Source of the DNA: Salinicoccus sp. RF5
GTDB taxonomy: Bacteria; Bacillota; Bacilli; Staphylococcales; Salinicoccaceae
Assembly: GCF_020786625.1 (NCBI RefSeq)
Contig: NZ_JAJGRC010000004.1
Coordinates: 239,329-303,328 of the forward strand
Direction: 5' to 3'
DNA: 64,000 nt
The notes below the pieces were generated by a model. The model was not told the origin of the DNA. It did not search any database and saw only the letters and a list, made by a program, of their open reading frames with translations. The position numbers and the translations under genes were made by a program. Positions 43,466 through 53,052 of the stretch are shown here, in pieces; position 1 is the first letter of the stretch; each line of letters starts with the position of its first letter.

Positions 43466-44097
43466 TGTGGCAGGACATTACACAGACGCTCGATGACAGG
43501 ATCGCCCATTGGCCCGAGGATACGCCGTTCAGTTACGCACGCACGGTGACGAAGGCGGAGAGCGGGTCAGTCAATATAGGAAAGATTGAGGCGAGCACCC
43601 ACATCGGGACCCACATTGATGCACCGTTCCATTTTGATGATGCAGGTGCGACGGTCGAGGCGCTGGATATCAACCGTTATATCGGCGGGGCAACCGTAAT
43701 TGAAGTGGGCGAAGGGGAGGCCATCACCTTGGAGGCCATTGAACCCTACAGGATTGAAGGGACCACGCTGCTGCTCAAAACGAAACAGCAGACGGAGCGT
43801 ACTGTCTTTCCCGAATCGATTCCGGTCCTTGAGAAGCGGGCGGTCGAGTACATGGCTTCCTGTGGCATCAAGCTCTTTGGCATTGACGTCACTTCGGTTG
43901 ACGCAATCGATTCGAAGACGCTGGATATCCACCATCTGTTGTATGAACGGGATATCATGATTCTGGAGAATGCAGTATTGGATGAGATAGAGCCGGGGTA
44001 TTATGACTTTGTGGCACTGCCATTGAAGATCCAGGGCGCCGATGGGTCACCTGTACGTGCAGCACTGCGGTATAGAGGGGGTTTCGGCGATGAGTGA
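43462..44097 (+). CDS. kynB: Kynurenine formamidase, cyclase family
   Basis: 211 residues of the bacterial cyclase-like formamidase family, which hydrolyses N-formylkynurenine to kynurenine and formate. The metal-binding motif HxGTHxDxPxHF is complete (His47, His51, Asp53, His57), and FGIDVTSVD and the C-terminal VALPLKIQGADGSPVRAAL follow. Translation is coupled to kynU through ATGA, and it overlaps kynA by 8 bp. Confidence 0.94.
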   Translation: MMWQDITQTLDDRIAHWPEDTPFSYARTVTKAESGSVNIGKIEASTHIGTHIDAPFHFDDAGATVEALDINRYIGGATVIEVGEGEAITLEAIEPYRIEGTTLLLKTKQQTERTVFPESIPVLEKRAVEYMASCGIKLFGIDVTSVDAIDSKTLDIHHLLYERDIMILENAVLDEIEPGYYDFVALPLKIQGADGSPVRAALRYRGGFGDE

Positions 44098-44932
44098 CTA
44101 TCAGGACCATACAATCAATGGGGAAGATGTAAAGACGGATTTCCTGAAGGATATGACATACAGCGAATATCTGAGCCTCGACCGCATTCTATTTTCACAG
44201 AATACGATGACTGAACAGCATGATGAGACGCTTTTCATCATCATCCACCAGGTATCGGAACTATGGATGAAGCTGATCATCCATGAAATAAACTCCGCAA
44301 TATCCGATATTCAGGACGACGACTTCAGGATGGCATTCAAAAAGCTGGCACGGGTGACGAACATCCAGAGGCAGATCATTTCAGCGTGGGATGTCCTCTC
44401 CACCATGACGCCGAGCGACTACCTGAAATTCCGCGACAGCCTTGGCAACGCATCAGGTTTCCAGTCGTACCAGAACCGCATGATGGAGTTCAGTCTCGGC
44501 TATAAGACGACACACGCCCTGAAGATATATGAGAAGGATTCGATCGTCCATGATATGCTGAAGGCACAGCTCAACAAACCGAGCATCTATGATGAGGCCA
44601 TCCGGGCTGTCGCCAGGGCCGGCTTCGTGATAGACGAGGAAGTGCTTGAGCGTGATGTGACGGAGTCCTATGTGCCGAACGCGTCGGTCAAGGAGGCGTT
44701 CAAGCAGATCTACCTGAACACCGATGAATATTTCGAGCTCTATGAGATGTTGGAGAAACTTGTGGATGTGGAAGATCTGTACAGCCAGTGGCGGTTCAGG
44801 CACATGAAGACGGTCGAACGCATCATCGGCTTCAAAAAGGGGACTGGAGGCAGCTCCGGTGTCAATTACCTGAAGCGTGTGATTGATGATTATTTCTTCA
44901 AGGAACTATGGGAACTGAGATCGGAACTATAG
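44090..44932 (+). CDS. kynA: Tryptophan 2,3-dioxygenase
   Basis: 280 residues from the ATG at 44090 (AGAGGGGG upstream). Haem dioxygenase opening the indole ring of tryptophan. Signatures are MTYSEYLSLDRILFSQ, FIIIHQVSELWMKLIIHEI and the haem-ligand region WRFRHMKTVERIIGFKKGTGGSSG. With kynB and kynU it makes a full route from tryptophan to anthranilate. The order kynU-kynB-kynA places the first-acting enzyme last. Confidence 0.95.
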   Translation: MSDYQDHTINGEDVKTDFLKDMTYSEYLSLDRILFSQNTMTEQHDETLFIIIHQVSELWMKLIIHEINSAISDIQDDDFRMAFKKLARVTNIQRQIISAWDVLSTMTPSDYLKFRDSLGNASGFQSYQNRMMEFSLGYKTTHALKIYEKDSIVHDMLKAQLNKPSIYDEAIRAVARAGFVIDEEVLERDVTESYVPNASVKEAFKQIYLNTDEYFELYEMLEKLVDVEDLYSQWRFRHMKTVERIIGFKKGTGGSSGVNYLKRVIDDYFFKELWELRSEL

Positions 44933-44946
44933 GGGGGAATGATAAT

Positions 44947-45267
44947 ATGCGGGATTACGGACAGACCAATATTTTTGATGATGTGATCCGGGAGGATGAG
45001 ACTTTCGTCATCGTCGTCCAGGAAGTGACCGAGCACAACGGCCAGCTCCAGAAGCGGGTCCTGAGGGAATATCCGAGCCTGAAGATGGATGGGATGAAGA
45101 GTCTCTTCAGCCATCTGAAGGACGTATATATGGAGGAGCCTTTCTCCGAGCAGGGAAAATATTTCGATATCACGGTCTATACGAATGAGGACTACGCAGG
45201 GGATAACATATACGCCCATACAAAAAGGTATCGGAACAGCAAGGAATGGACGACGACATCCAAATGA
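44947..45267 (+). CDS. Unrecognised small protein at the end of the kyn operon
   Basis: 106 residues from the ATG at 44947, 9 bp after GGGGGG and 14 bp after kynA. I do not recognise it. It is soluble and charged, with FVIVVQEVTEHNGQLQKRVLREYPSL and YFDITVYTNEDYAGDNIYAH, a pattern of short strands around one helix. No cysteines or metal motifs. Close spacing and a shared terminator place it in the kynurenine operon. Confidence 0.65.
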   Translation: MRDYGQTNIFDDVIREDETFVIVVQEVTEHNGQLQKRVLREYPSLKMDGMKSLFSHLKDVYMEEPFSEQGKYFDITVYTNEDYAGDNIYAHTKRYRNSKEWTTTSK

Positions 45268-45296
45268 AGCACCCCGGAAAGCGGGTGCTTTTTTTA
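45267..45296 (+). terminator. Terminator of the kynurenine operon
   Basis: AAGCACCC (45267-45274) and GGGTGCTT (45283-45290) form an 8-bp stem over an eight-base loop, followed by seven T residues; the left arm overlaps the last stop codon. Confidence 0.9.
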
Positions 45297-45327
45297 ATGA
45301 GTCAATAATTTTTAATATTTAATTTAT

Positions 45328-45350
45328 TGCAAGCGTTTTTATGTTACAAT
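45328..45350 (+). promoter_or_regulatory. Promoter region of the TAXI-TRAP operon with cre-like site
   Basis: TGCAAGCGTTTTTA (45328-45341) resembles a CcpA cre site, and TACAAT (45345-45350) is a plausible -10 just after it. The -35 (about 45322-45327) is weak. A cre-like element between the boxes would give catabolite repression. Confidence 0.5.
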
Positions 45351-45391
45351 AATCAGTAAGTAAAGAAGAAATTTACAAAGGGGAGTAGGGT

Positions 45392-46420
45392 ATGAAAAAA
45401 TTTTCATGGTTACTGGTACTGACGCTTACGTTGTCCTTTGTCCTTGCAGCATGCGGTGGAGATAGCGGCGGTGATGGCGGAGAAGAGACGACTGAAGACG
45501 AAACGACTGAGGAAGGTGAATCTTCCGGCGATGGTGCTTCCGGTGAAGACTGGGTTGAAAACATTACCATTCTGACAGGTGGAGAAGCAGGGGTGTACTT
45601 CCCACTGGGTGTAGCAATGGCGGATATCATTGACTCCGAATTGGAGGATGTTTCTGCAACAGGTGTATCTTCCGGTGCTTCCGTATCCAATGCGGAACAA
45701 CTCAACAACGGGGAAGCTCAGCTTGCACTCGTGCAGAATGACATCGCCTATTATGGTGCAGAAGGTACGAACATGTTCGAAGAGCCACTTGAGAATTACA
45801 GCGGTGTATTCACAATCTATCCGGAAACGATCCAACTGGTGACGCTGGCCGACAACGATATCTCATCAGTTTCCGATCTTGAAGGTATGCGTGTAGCAAT
45901 CGGGGATGTCGGTTCTGGTACAGAAGCGAACGCCACACAGATTCTTGAAGCCCACGGAGTGAGTGTGGATGATATTGATGCACAGTATCTTGATTTCGCA
46001 GATGCTTCAACGAACCTGCAGGATGGTAATGTCGATGCGGCATTCGTAACGGCGGGTACGCCGACAGGGGCCATCCAGGAACTGAGTGCGAGTGCTGATG
46101 TGGAGATTGTAAGCTTCGATCAGGAAGCAATCGATTCCCTGATGGACGAATACAACTACTACACTCAACAGGAAATTGATGCTGATGCATATGAGAACTT
46201 CGACAGCACAGCAACAACTGTAGCGGTCCAGGCGATGCTCATTGCATCAAACGATATTCCTGAAGACCAGATGTATGAAATGACAAAAGCAATCTTTGAA
46301 AACCTCGACGATATGGCAAATGCACATGTCCGTGGTGAAGAACTGACCGTAGACACTGCGGAAGATGGCATGTCCATCGATCTTCACCCTGGTGTCCAAA
46401 GATATTATGACGAGCAATAG
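45392..46420 (+). CDS. TAXI-family TRAP transporter solute-binding lipoprotein
   Basis: 342 residues. A lipoprotein signal ends at the lipobox VLAAC (Cys21) and is followed by a highly acidic Gly/Glu/Asp/Ser linker (about 22-50), a style common in halophiles. The mature part starts ITILTGGEAGVYFPLGVAMADII, typical of TAXI proteins, and contains ALVQNDIAYYG and GDVGSGTEANATQILEAHG. It binds a small acid outside the membrane for the TRAP permease; the ligand is unknown. AAAGGGGAG precedes the ATG. Confidence 0.9.
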   Translation: MKKFSWLLVLTLTLSFVLAACGGDSGGDGGEETTEDETTEEGESSGDGASGEDWVENITILTGGEAGVYFPLGVAMADIIDSELEDVSATGVSSGASVSNAEQLNNGEAQLALVQNDIAYYGAEGTNMFEEPLENYSGVFTIYPETIQLVTLADNDISSVSDLEGMRVAIGDVGSGTEANATQILEAHGVSVDDIDAQYLDFADASTNLQDGNVDAAFVTAGTPTGAIQELSASADVEIVSFDQEAIDSLMDEYNYYTQQEIDADAYENFDSTATTVAVQAMLIASNDIPEDQMYEMTKAIFENLDDMANAHVRGEELTVDTAEDGMSIDLHPGVQRYYDEQ

Positions 46421-46423
46421 ATA

Positions 46424-46933
46424 ATGGTTGAAAGGTATAGTAAAAAGACATTGCAGCGACGCAATGTCTTTTTATCCCTTATGGGGATTCTGGCAGTGGG
46501 TGCCGCCATTCTATTGTACATACTGCGTCCGGAATATTTGTTGGTTTCCGATATGGAGACAGGTGAAGTGCTATATTCCACCACTGTAGAAGAGGGTGAA
46601 CGGTTCTCTGTAGACTACATACATTCAGTGGAGCGTTCCCCTGTGACTGAGGTGTTTGAAGTCAGGAATACCGATATCTATACGATGGAGAGTCACACAG
46701 AATCTTTTGGGGCGGGGATGCCCTACGAGGGTGAGGAAGTTGAAATGAAGGACGGAAAATTCGTCATCAAAAATATCAATAGACGTGTGCATGGCGGAAC
46801 GCTCAGAGTAAGGCCATCTGCAGTGTTTCCGCACCATGTCCGGATTGGTGGCGAGGAGATAACTATTTCGGACCTACCGTATAAGGGTAGGAATCTGGAG
46901 ATCGAAGTGGTCCGGACTTACTTTAGGAGGTGA
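46424..46933 (+). CDS. DUF1850 protein of the TAXI-TRAP operon
   Basis: 169 residues with one N-terminal membrane helix (NVFLSLMGILAVGAAILLYIL) and an extracellular part carrying the DUF1850 pattern FSVDYIHSVERSPVTEVFEV and ESHTESFGAGMPYEG. DUF1850 genes lie regularly between TAXI binding proteins and fused TRAP permeases, so a structural or accessory role is inferred. It begins 3 bp after the preceding stop codon. Confidence 0.85.
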   Translation: MVERYSKKTLQRRNVFLSLMGILAVGAAILLYILRPEYLLVSDMETGEVLYSTTVEEGERFSVDYIHSVERSPVTEVFEVRNTDIYTMESHTESFGAGMPYEGEEVEMKDGKFVIKNINRRVHGGTLRVRPSAVFPHHVRIGGEEITISDLPYKGRNLEIEVVRTYFRR

Positions 46934-46935
46934 AG

Positions 46936-49164
46936 ATGGTGGAGGATAGGGATCAAAAGAAATTAATACAGGAACTGGAGGGCAGTGACCGGGACCTAGG
47001 AAGGAAGACGGCGATGATGGTAAGCGCAATCGGCGTCGCGCTCGCCATGTTCCATATGTATGTTGCAGGTTTCGGTCTGCCAGGCATCGGCTCGCGCACT
47101 TTTCTGGTCATCCACCTGATGCTGGGGATGGTGTTGGTGTTCCTGATCTTTCCAATCAAGAAGGGACTCAACCAACGTACGATTCCATGGTACGATCTGT
47201 TGCTGGCCATCATTTCATTCGGTATGGGTGTATATCTGATACAAAGGCAGGACGCTCAGGAAATCATGTCTGCCAGACCAACAGAAATCGACTTGCTTAT
47301 CGGGACGTTGTTCATACTGTTCGTCATTGAAGCTACGAGACGGGTAGTGGGTCTGCCACTCGTCATCATTGCTGTGATATTCATGGGGTATTTCTTCCTC
47401 GGCGAATTCATGCCTGGTGATTTCTACCATAACCGTGGGGACTTCTCCCGTTTCGTCTACGAAATCGTCTATCGGAGCAACGGCATATTCGGCACGCCGA
47501 TCTATGCATCCGCCCAATTCGTTTTCATTTTCATATTATTCGGGGCCATACTGGAGTCGACCGGAGCCGGCAAGATGTTCATCGACCTCGCGATACGCGG
47601 TTTCGGAAAATTTAAAGGCGGACCTGCTAAAGCAAGCGTCGTGGCAAGCGGTATGATGGGGAGCATCTCCGGCAGTTCAACTGCGAATGCAGTGACGACG
47701 GGTACATTTACCATCCCCCTGATGAAAAAAGTAGGCTTCCCCCCTCATGTTGCGGGTGGTGTCGAAGTTGCCGCCTCCTCAAGTGGACAGTTCCTGCCGC
47801 CGGTCATGGGTGCAGCGGCTTTCATCATGGTGGAATTTACAGGCATCCCCTATTATGAAATCATCAAAAGTGCATTCATCCCTGCGCTGCTTGCATATGT
47901 GGGGATACTGTTCATGGTGCACTTCGAAGCAAGTAAGCACGGCATTTCCGGTATGGAAAAGTCGGAGATGAAGTCAGCGCGCAAGCTGATCATGACCCAA
48001 GGGTACATGCTGGTGCCGATACTGATACTACTCTACTATCTTGTGATCGAGCGGGCCTCAGTCAATGCGTCTGCATTCTATTCCATTCTGGCAATGATAG
48101 TCATTGCACTTTTCACCTACCGATTCAAGGAGCGGCTGGGAAGAGCGATTTTATACGCGGCAATCCTGCTTGCGGCGACATTTGCAATGCAATATCTGAT
48201 TGGATACCTCAACCAGGGCCTTGTAGCGCTGAATGATGTATTCGGAACACGGGTCTTCAACAACCAGACCATCAGGTGGAGGGATTCGATCTTCACGATG
48301 GTGCTGGGCGGCATCATCGTCGCCCTGCTGTTTGGGCTTTTCCAGCGCTCCATGAAGCAGGAAAAGGTGAAGTCTGAATATGGTTTTAAAGAGCTGATGG
48401 AGGGATTCGATACTGCATCACGGAATGCGCTCAGCATCATCGTCGCCTGTGCGACGGCAGGCATACTGATCGGTGTCATCACAACGAGTGGCCTGTCCAC
48501 GAAGTTCACACGCATCGTCATCGAGTTTTCCGATACGATCGAAGGCTGGCTGCCGAATTTCATGATTACAGATAATACACAGATATACATTGCATTGGTG
48601 CTTACCGTGTTTGCCTGTCTGCTGCTTGGTCTGGGGCTGCCGACGACTGCAACCTATGTCGTGCTGGCCGCAGTCATTGCGCCGGTCCTTACTGACCTTG
48701 GCCTGCCGGTCATCGTCGCGCACCTGTTCGTCCTCTACTATGGGGTTCTGGCAGATGATACCCCACCAATCAACCTGCCGGCATACGCCACGGCAGGGAT
48801 CGCCAATGCAGGGCCGATACGGACTGGAGTCCAGGGCTTCAAGTACGACTCGGCCGCCCTGCTCCTGCCCTTCATGTTCGCAATCAATCCGACCATACTG
48901 CTGATCACTGATGCCACTGCTCTTGAAATGACATGGGCAGTCATCACGGCTGCGATCGGCATGGCGACATTTGCCTCATTCATCCAGAACTACATGTTCA
49001 CCCCCTACAACATCATTGAAAGGGTGGCTGCAGTGGCCACGGCCCTGCTCTTCATCCAGAGTGACTTCGTTACGGACGGCATTGCAATTGGACTGTTTGT
49101 ATTGCTGGTGCTGTTCCAGCTCTATAAAAGAAGGAAAAACAAACGTGCAACACAGACGGCTTGA
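46936..49164 (+). CDS. TRAP transporter permease, fused 4TM/12TM
   Basis: 742 residues from the ATG at 46936 (TTAGGAGG 5 bp upstream; a GTG at 46930 is masked by that site). It joins the small DctQ-like part and large DctM-like part typical of TAXI systems. Segments include GGPAKASVVASGMMGSISGSSTANAVTTGTFTIPLMKK and GLGLPTTATYVVLAAVIAPVLTDLG, the latter being the conserved transport repeat. It imports the TAXI ligand by sodium gradient. The final gene of the operon; a strong terminator follows. Confidence 0.92.
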   Translation: MVEDRDQKKLIQELEGSDRDLGRKTAMMVSAIGVALAMFHMYVAGFGLPGIGSRTFLVIHLMLGMVLVFLIFPIKKGLNQRTIPWYDLLLAIISFGMGVYLIQRQDAQEIMSARPTEIDLLIGTLFILFVIEATRRVVGLPLVIIAVIFMGYFFLGEFMPGDFYHNRGDFSRFVYEIVYRSNGIFGTPIYASAQFVFIFILFGAILESTGAGKMFIDLAIRGFGKFKGGPAKASVVASGMMGSISGSSTANAVTTGTFTIPLMKKVGFPPHVAGGVEVAASSSGQFLPPVMGAAAFIMVEFTGIPYYEIIKSAFIPALLAYVGILFMVHFEASKHGISGMEKSEMKSARKLIMTQGYMLVPILILLYYLVIERASVNASAFYSILAMIVIALFTYRFKERLGRAILYAAILLAATFAMQYLIGYLNQGLVALNDVFGTRVFNNQTIRWRDSIFTMVLGGIIVALLFGLFQRSMKQEKVKSEYGFKELMEGFDTASRNALSIIVACATAGILIGVITTSGLSTKFTRIVIEFSDTIEGWLPNFMITDNTQIYIALVLTVFACLLLGLGLPTTATYVVLAAVIAPVLTDLGLPVIVAHLFVLYYGVLADDTPPINLPAYATAGIANAGPIRTGVQGFKYDSAALLLPFMFAINPTILLITDATALEMTWAVITAAIGMATFASFIQNYMFTPYNIIERVAAVATALLFIQSDFVTDGIAIGLFVLLVLFQLYKRRKNKRATQTA

Positions 49165-49170
49165 TGAGAA

Positions 49171-49202
49171 CAGGCGGGAATCAATTTCCCGCCTGTATTT
49201 TT
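49171..49202 (+). terminator. Terminator of the TAXI-TRAP operon
   Basis: CAGGCGGGAA (49171-49180) and TTCCCGCCTG (49186-49195) form a 10-bp stem, followed by TATTTTTGTT. Confidence 0.92.
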
Positions 49203-49236
49203 GTTGGGGGCAATTACACGATTTGATGAGAAAAGT

Positions 49237-49290
49237 TTGTCCCCTGATGCAAATATCTTTATAATAGGCATTGTATACTAGCGGTATACT
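49237..49290 (+). promoter_or_regulatory. sqdB promoter with repeated operator-like element
   Basis: TTGTCC (49237-49242), 17 bp, TATAAT (49260-49265) form a good sigma-A promoter. Just downstream, GTATACT occurs twice (49273-49279 and 49284-49290), 11 bp apart, about one helical turn. GTATAC is itself palindromic, so the element can be read as a direct or inverted repeat. It covers the start of transcription and may bind a repressor. Confidence 0.7.
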
Positions 49291-49303
49291 GCGAATATTG
49301 TAA

Positions 49304-50479
<1,176 letters not shown>

Positions 50480-50495
50480 GGAAAGGGAGAACCGT

Positions 50496-51632
50496 ATGAA
50501 GATAGCGATTGTCACAGAAACATTTCTCCCATCGACGGATGGAATTGTGACGAGACTGACAAAAGCAATAGACTACTTTATACGGGAAGGTCACGAAGTC
50601 CTGGTCATTGCCCCAGATCTTGGAGTATATGATTATAAAGGTGCGAAAGTGGTCGGCGTAAAGCCGATCACTTTCCCTTTTTACAGATACCGCAAATGGG
50701 GCTTCCCTTCCCGGAAAGTATATCGTGAGCTGAAGAAATTCCAGCCGGATGTTGTGCATGCAGTCAATCCGGTGCTGCTTGCAACAAGCGCAGTAAGAGC
50801 CGCTCAGAAACTGGACCTGCCCCTGGTCTCCTCCTATCATACACATCTGCCGAAATACCTCGACTACTACAAAGTCTACAAACCGGCAAAACCACTCCTC
50901 TGGTGGTACATCAAACGCAACCACAAAAATGCGGACCTCAACCTGGTGACGTCAAAAGCCATCCATGATGAACTGGCTGCACAGGGCATTGAACGGCTGG
51001 ATATCATCCCGCGTGGTGTAGATGTCATCCACCGCCATCCTGACTACAGGGACGAGGAGATGAGGGAACGGCTGACGGGAGGGAAGCCTTCCAATAAACT
51101 GCTGGTGTTCATCGGCAGAATAGCAGTAGAGAAGGAGATCCACAAACTGCTGCCCTTATTGGAAAAGCGTCCTGACATCAGCCTCGCAATCATTGGTGAC
51201 GGGCCGGCGCGTTCTGATATCGAGAAGCGGTTCAAAGGAACCAATACAGTATTTACAGGTTTCATCCACGGCGAAGAGCTGTCCAAAGCCTTTGCCACCG
51301 GTGACGCCTTCATCTTCCCTTCGGTCTCCGAGACACTGGGGCTGGTTATTCTCGAATCGATGGCTTCAGGCCTGCCGGTGATCGGTGCCAAGAGTGGACC
51401 GACGAATGAACAGGTGGAACATGGTGTGACCGGCATGCTCTATGAAAATGAAGATCTCGACAGCATGATGGAGGCAGTGGCCGTGCTTGAAGATGAAGAG
51501 AAAATCGAGAAGATGAGAAGGAATGCCAGAAACGAAGCGTTGGACTATGCCTGGGATAAAACATCCCAACGCCTGATCGACTTCTATATGGAAGCCCGGG
51601 ACAGGCACTCTGTAGGCAGCAGAAATATGTAA
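50496..51632 (+). CDS. sqdX: SqdX-like sulfoquinovosyltransferase (GT4)
   Basis: 378-residue GT4 glycosyltransferase that would move sulfoquinovose from UDP to diacylglycerol at the inner membrane face. The N-terminus [21 protein letters not shown] and [14 protein letters not shown] are characteristic of cyanobacterial SqdX. The donor site includes [21 protein letters not shown] and [24 protein letters not shown]. It lies 16 bp after sqdB. Without sqdB beside it, a generic diacylglycerol glycosyltransferase would be possible; the pairing makes SqdX the best call. Confidence 0.87.
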   Translation: MKIAIVTETFLPSTDGIVTRLTKAIDYFIREGHEVLVIAPDLGVYDYKGAKVVGVKPITFPFYRYRKWGFPSRKVYRELKKFQPDVVHAVNPVLLATSAVRAAQKLDLPLVSSYHTHLPKYLDYYKVYKPAKPLLWWYIKRNHKNADLNLVTSKAIHDELAAQGIERLDIIPRGVDVIHRHPDYRDEEMRERLTGGKPSNKLLVFIGRIAVEKEIHKLLPLLEKRPDISLAIIGDGPARSDIEKRFKGTNTVFTGFIHGEELSKAFATGDAFIFPSVSETLGLVILESMASGLPVIGAKSGPTNEQVEHGVTGMLYENEDLDSMMEAVAVLEDEEKIEKMRRNARNEALDYAWDKTSQRLIDFYMEARDRHSVGSRNM

Positions 51633-51649
51633 AGGGAAGGAAGATGGTT

Positions 51650-52951
51650 ATGCGCATGGTAGATATCATCGCCAAAAAGCGTGATGGCGGAGAGTTATCC
51701 AAGGAAGAGATAGAACATTTCATTACAGGTTATACGGATGGGGACATTCCGGACTATCAAGTCTCCAGTCTGCTGATGGCGATCTTCTTCAATGATATGA
51801 CCCAGGAAGAGCGTGCGAACTTGACGATGGCCATGGTGAAATCTGGAGATGAGATCGACCTTTCGGCAATCGAAGGCGTGAAGGTCGACAAGCACTCGAC
51901 AGGGGGTGTCGGCGATACAACGACGCTCGTACTCGCACCACTCGTTGCAGCACTGGATGTACCGGTAGCAAAGATGAGCGGCCGCGGGCTCGGTCACACC
52001 GGGGGGACCATCGATAAGCTGGAAGCAGTTGATGGTTTTCATGTCGAAATCACTGAGCAGGAATTCACGGATATCGTCAATCGCGATAAGGTCGCAGTCA
52101 TCGGCCAATCCGGAAACTTGACACCGGCGGATAAAAAACTCTATGCACTCAGGGATGTCACGGCAACCGTCAACTCCATACCGCTGATTGCAAGCTCCAT
52201 CATGAGCAAGAAGATTGCAGCCGGTGCAGATGCCATCGTACTTGATGTAAAGACGGGTGATGGTGCGTTCATGAAGGATGAAGAGGATGCGGTCGAATTG
52301 GCGCGTGCGATGGTTTCCATCGGAAACAATGTCGGACGCAATACGATGGCCATCATTTCAAGCATGTCGGAACCCCTCGGCTACGCCATCGGCAATGCTC
52401 TGGAAGTGAAGGAGGCCATCGACACGCTCAAAGGTGAGGGGCCGGAAGACCTCACTGCCCTCTGCCTTGAACTCGGGGCACAGATGGCTGTGCTCGGCGG
52501 TGCCGCTTCATCGCTTGATGAAGCAAAGGAAAAGCTGCGTGCCGTCATCGATAATGGCGAGGCACTCGAGAAGTTCAAAGTATTCCTTAACAATCAGGGC
52601 GGAGACGCCTCTGTCGTTGATGATCTATCCAAACTGCCGCAGGCCAAATACCAGTTCGAGGTGAAGGCTGAAGAGAGCGGCTTCGTCGAGGAAATTGCAG
52701 CTGAGGAAATCGGCATTGCCTCTGCCATGCTGGGTGCAGGTCGTCAGACGAAAGAGGATGAAATCGACCTTGCCGTCGGTCTTGTGCTGAAGAAGAAGGT
52801 CGGTGACCGTGTAGAGCAGGGCGACACGCTTGCTGTAATCCACAGCAACTCCGAAGACATCAAGGAAGTCGAGCAGAAGATACTCGACAACTATAGAATC
52901 GGCAATAAGGAAAATAAAATCGAACTGATCAAACAGGTCATTACAGAATAG
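51650..52951 (+). CDS. pdp: Pyrimidine-nucleoside phosphorylase
   Basis: 433 residues from the ATG at 51650, giving the usual [13 protein letters not shown] start and family length; an ATG at 51644 is also in frame. It splits uridine or thymidine with phosphate. Motifs are [42 protein letters not shown] (family signature), KTGDGAFMK and the C-terminal biotinyl-like domain. It starts 17 bp after sqdX and may be cotranscribed, with no obvious metabolic link. Confidence 0.95.
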   Translation: MRMVDIIAKKRDGGELSKEEIEHFITGYTDGDIPDYQVSSLLMAIFFNDMTQEERANLTMAMVKSGDEIDLSAIEGVKVDKHSTGGVGDTTTLVLAPLVAALDVPVAKMSGRGLGHTGGTIDKLEAVDGFHVEITEQEFTDIVNRDKVAVIGQSGNLTPADKKLYALRDVTATVNSIPLIASSIMSKKIAAGADAIVLDVKTGDGAFMKDEEDAVELARAMVSIGNNVGRNTMAIISSMSEPLGYAIGNALEVKEAIDTLKGEGPEDLTALCLELGAQMAVLGGAASSLDEAKEKLRAVIDNGEALEKFKVFLNNQGGDASVVDDLSKLPQAKYQFEVKAEESGFVEEIAAEEIGIASAMLGAGRQTKEDEIDLAVGLVLKKKVGDRVEQGDTLAVIHSNSEDIKEVEQKILDNYRIGNKENKIELIKQVITE

Positions 52952-52952
52952 G

Positions 52953-52979
52953 AAAAGGCTCCCGGGGGGAGCCTTTTTC
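52953..52979 (+). terminator. Terminator after pdp
   Basis: AAAAGGCTCCC (52953-52963) and GGGAGCCTTTT (52967-52977) form an 11-bp stem over GGG, with T residues following. It ends the sqdB-sqdX-pdp unit. Confidence 0.93.
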
Positions 52980-52996
52980 ATGTGTCCCCGTTTATT

Positions 52997-53025
52997 TTTA
53001 CAGCATTGCTGATTTGCATTATAAT
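52997..53025 (+). promoter_or_regulatory. Sigma-A promoter of the UDP-sugar pyrophosphorylase gene
   Basis: TTTACA (52997-53002), 17 bp, TATAAT (53020-53025), directly after the pdp terminator and 27 bp before the start codon. Confidence 0.75.
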
Positions 53026-53052
53026 GGAGGAAAAGATTTGTGGAGGCCGAAA

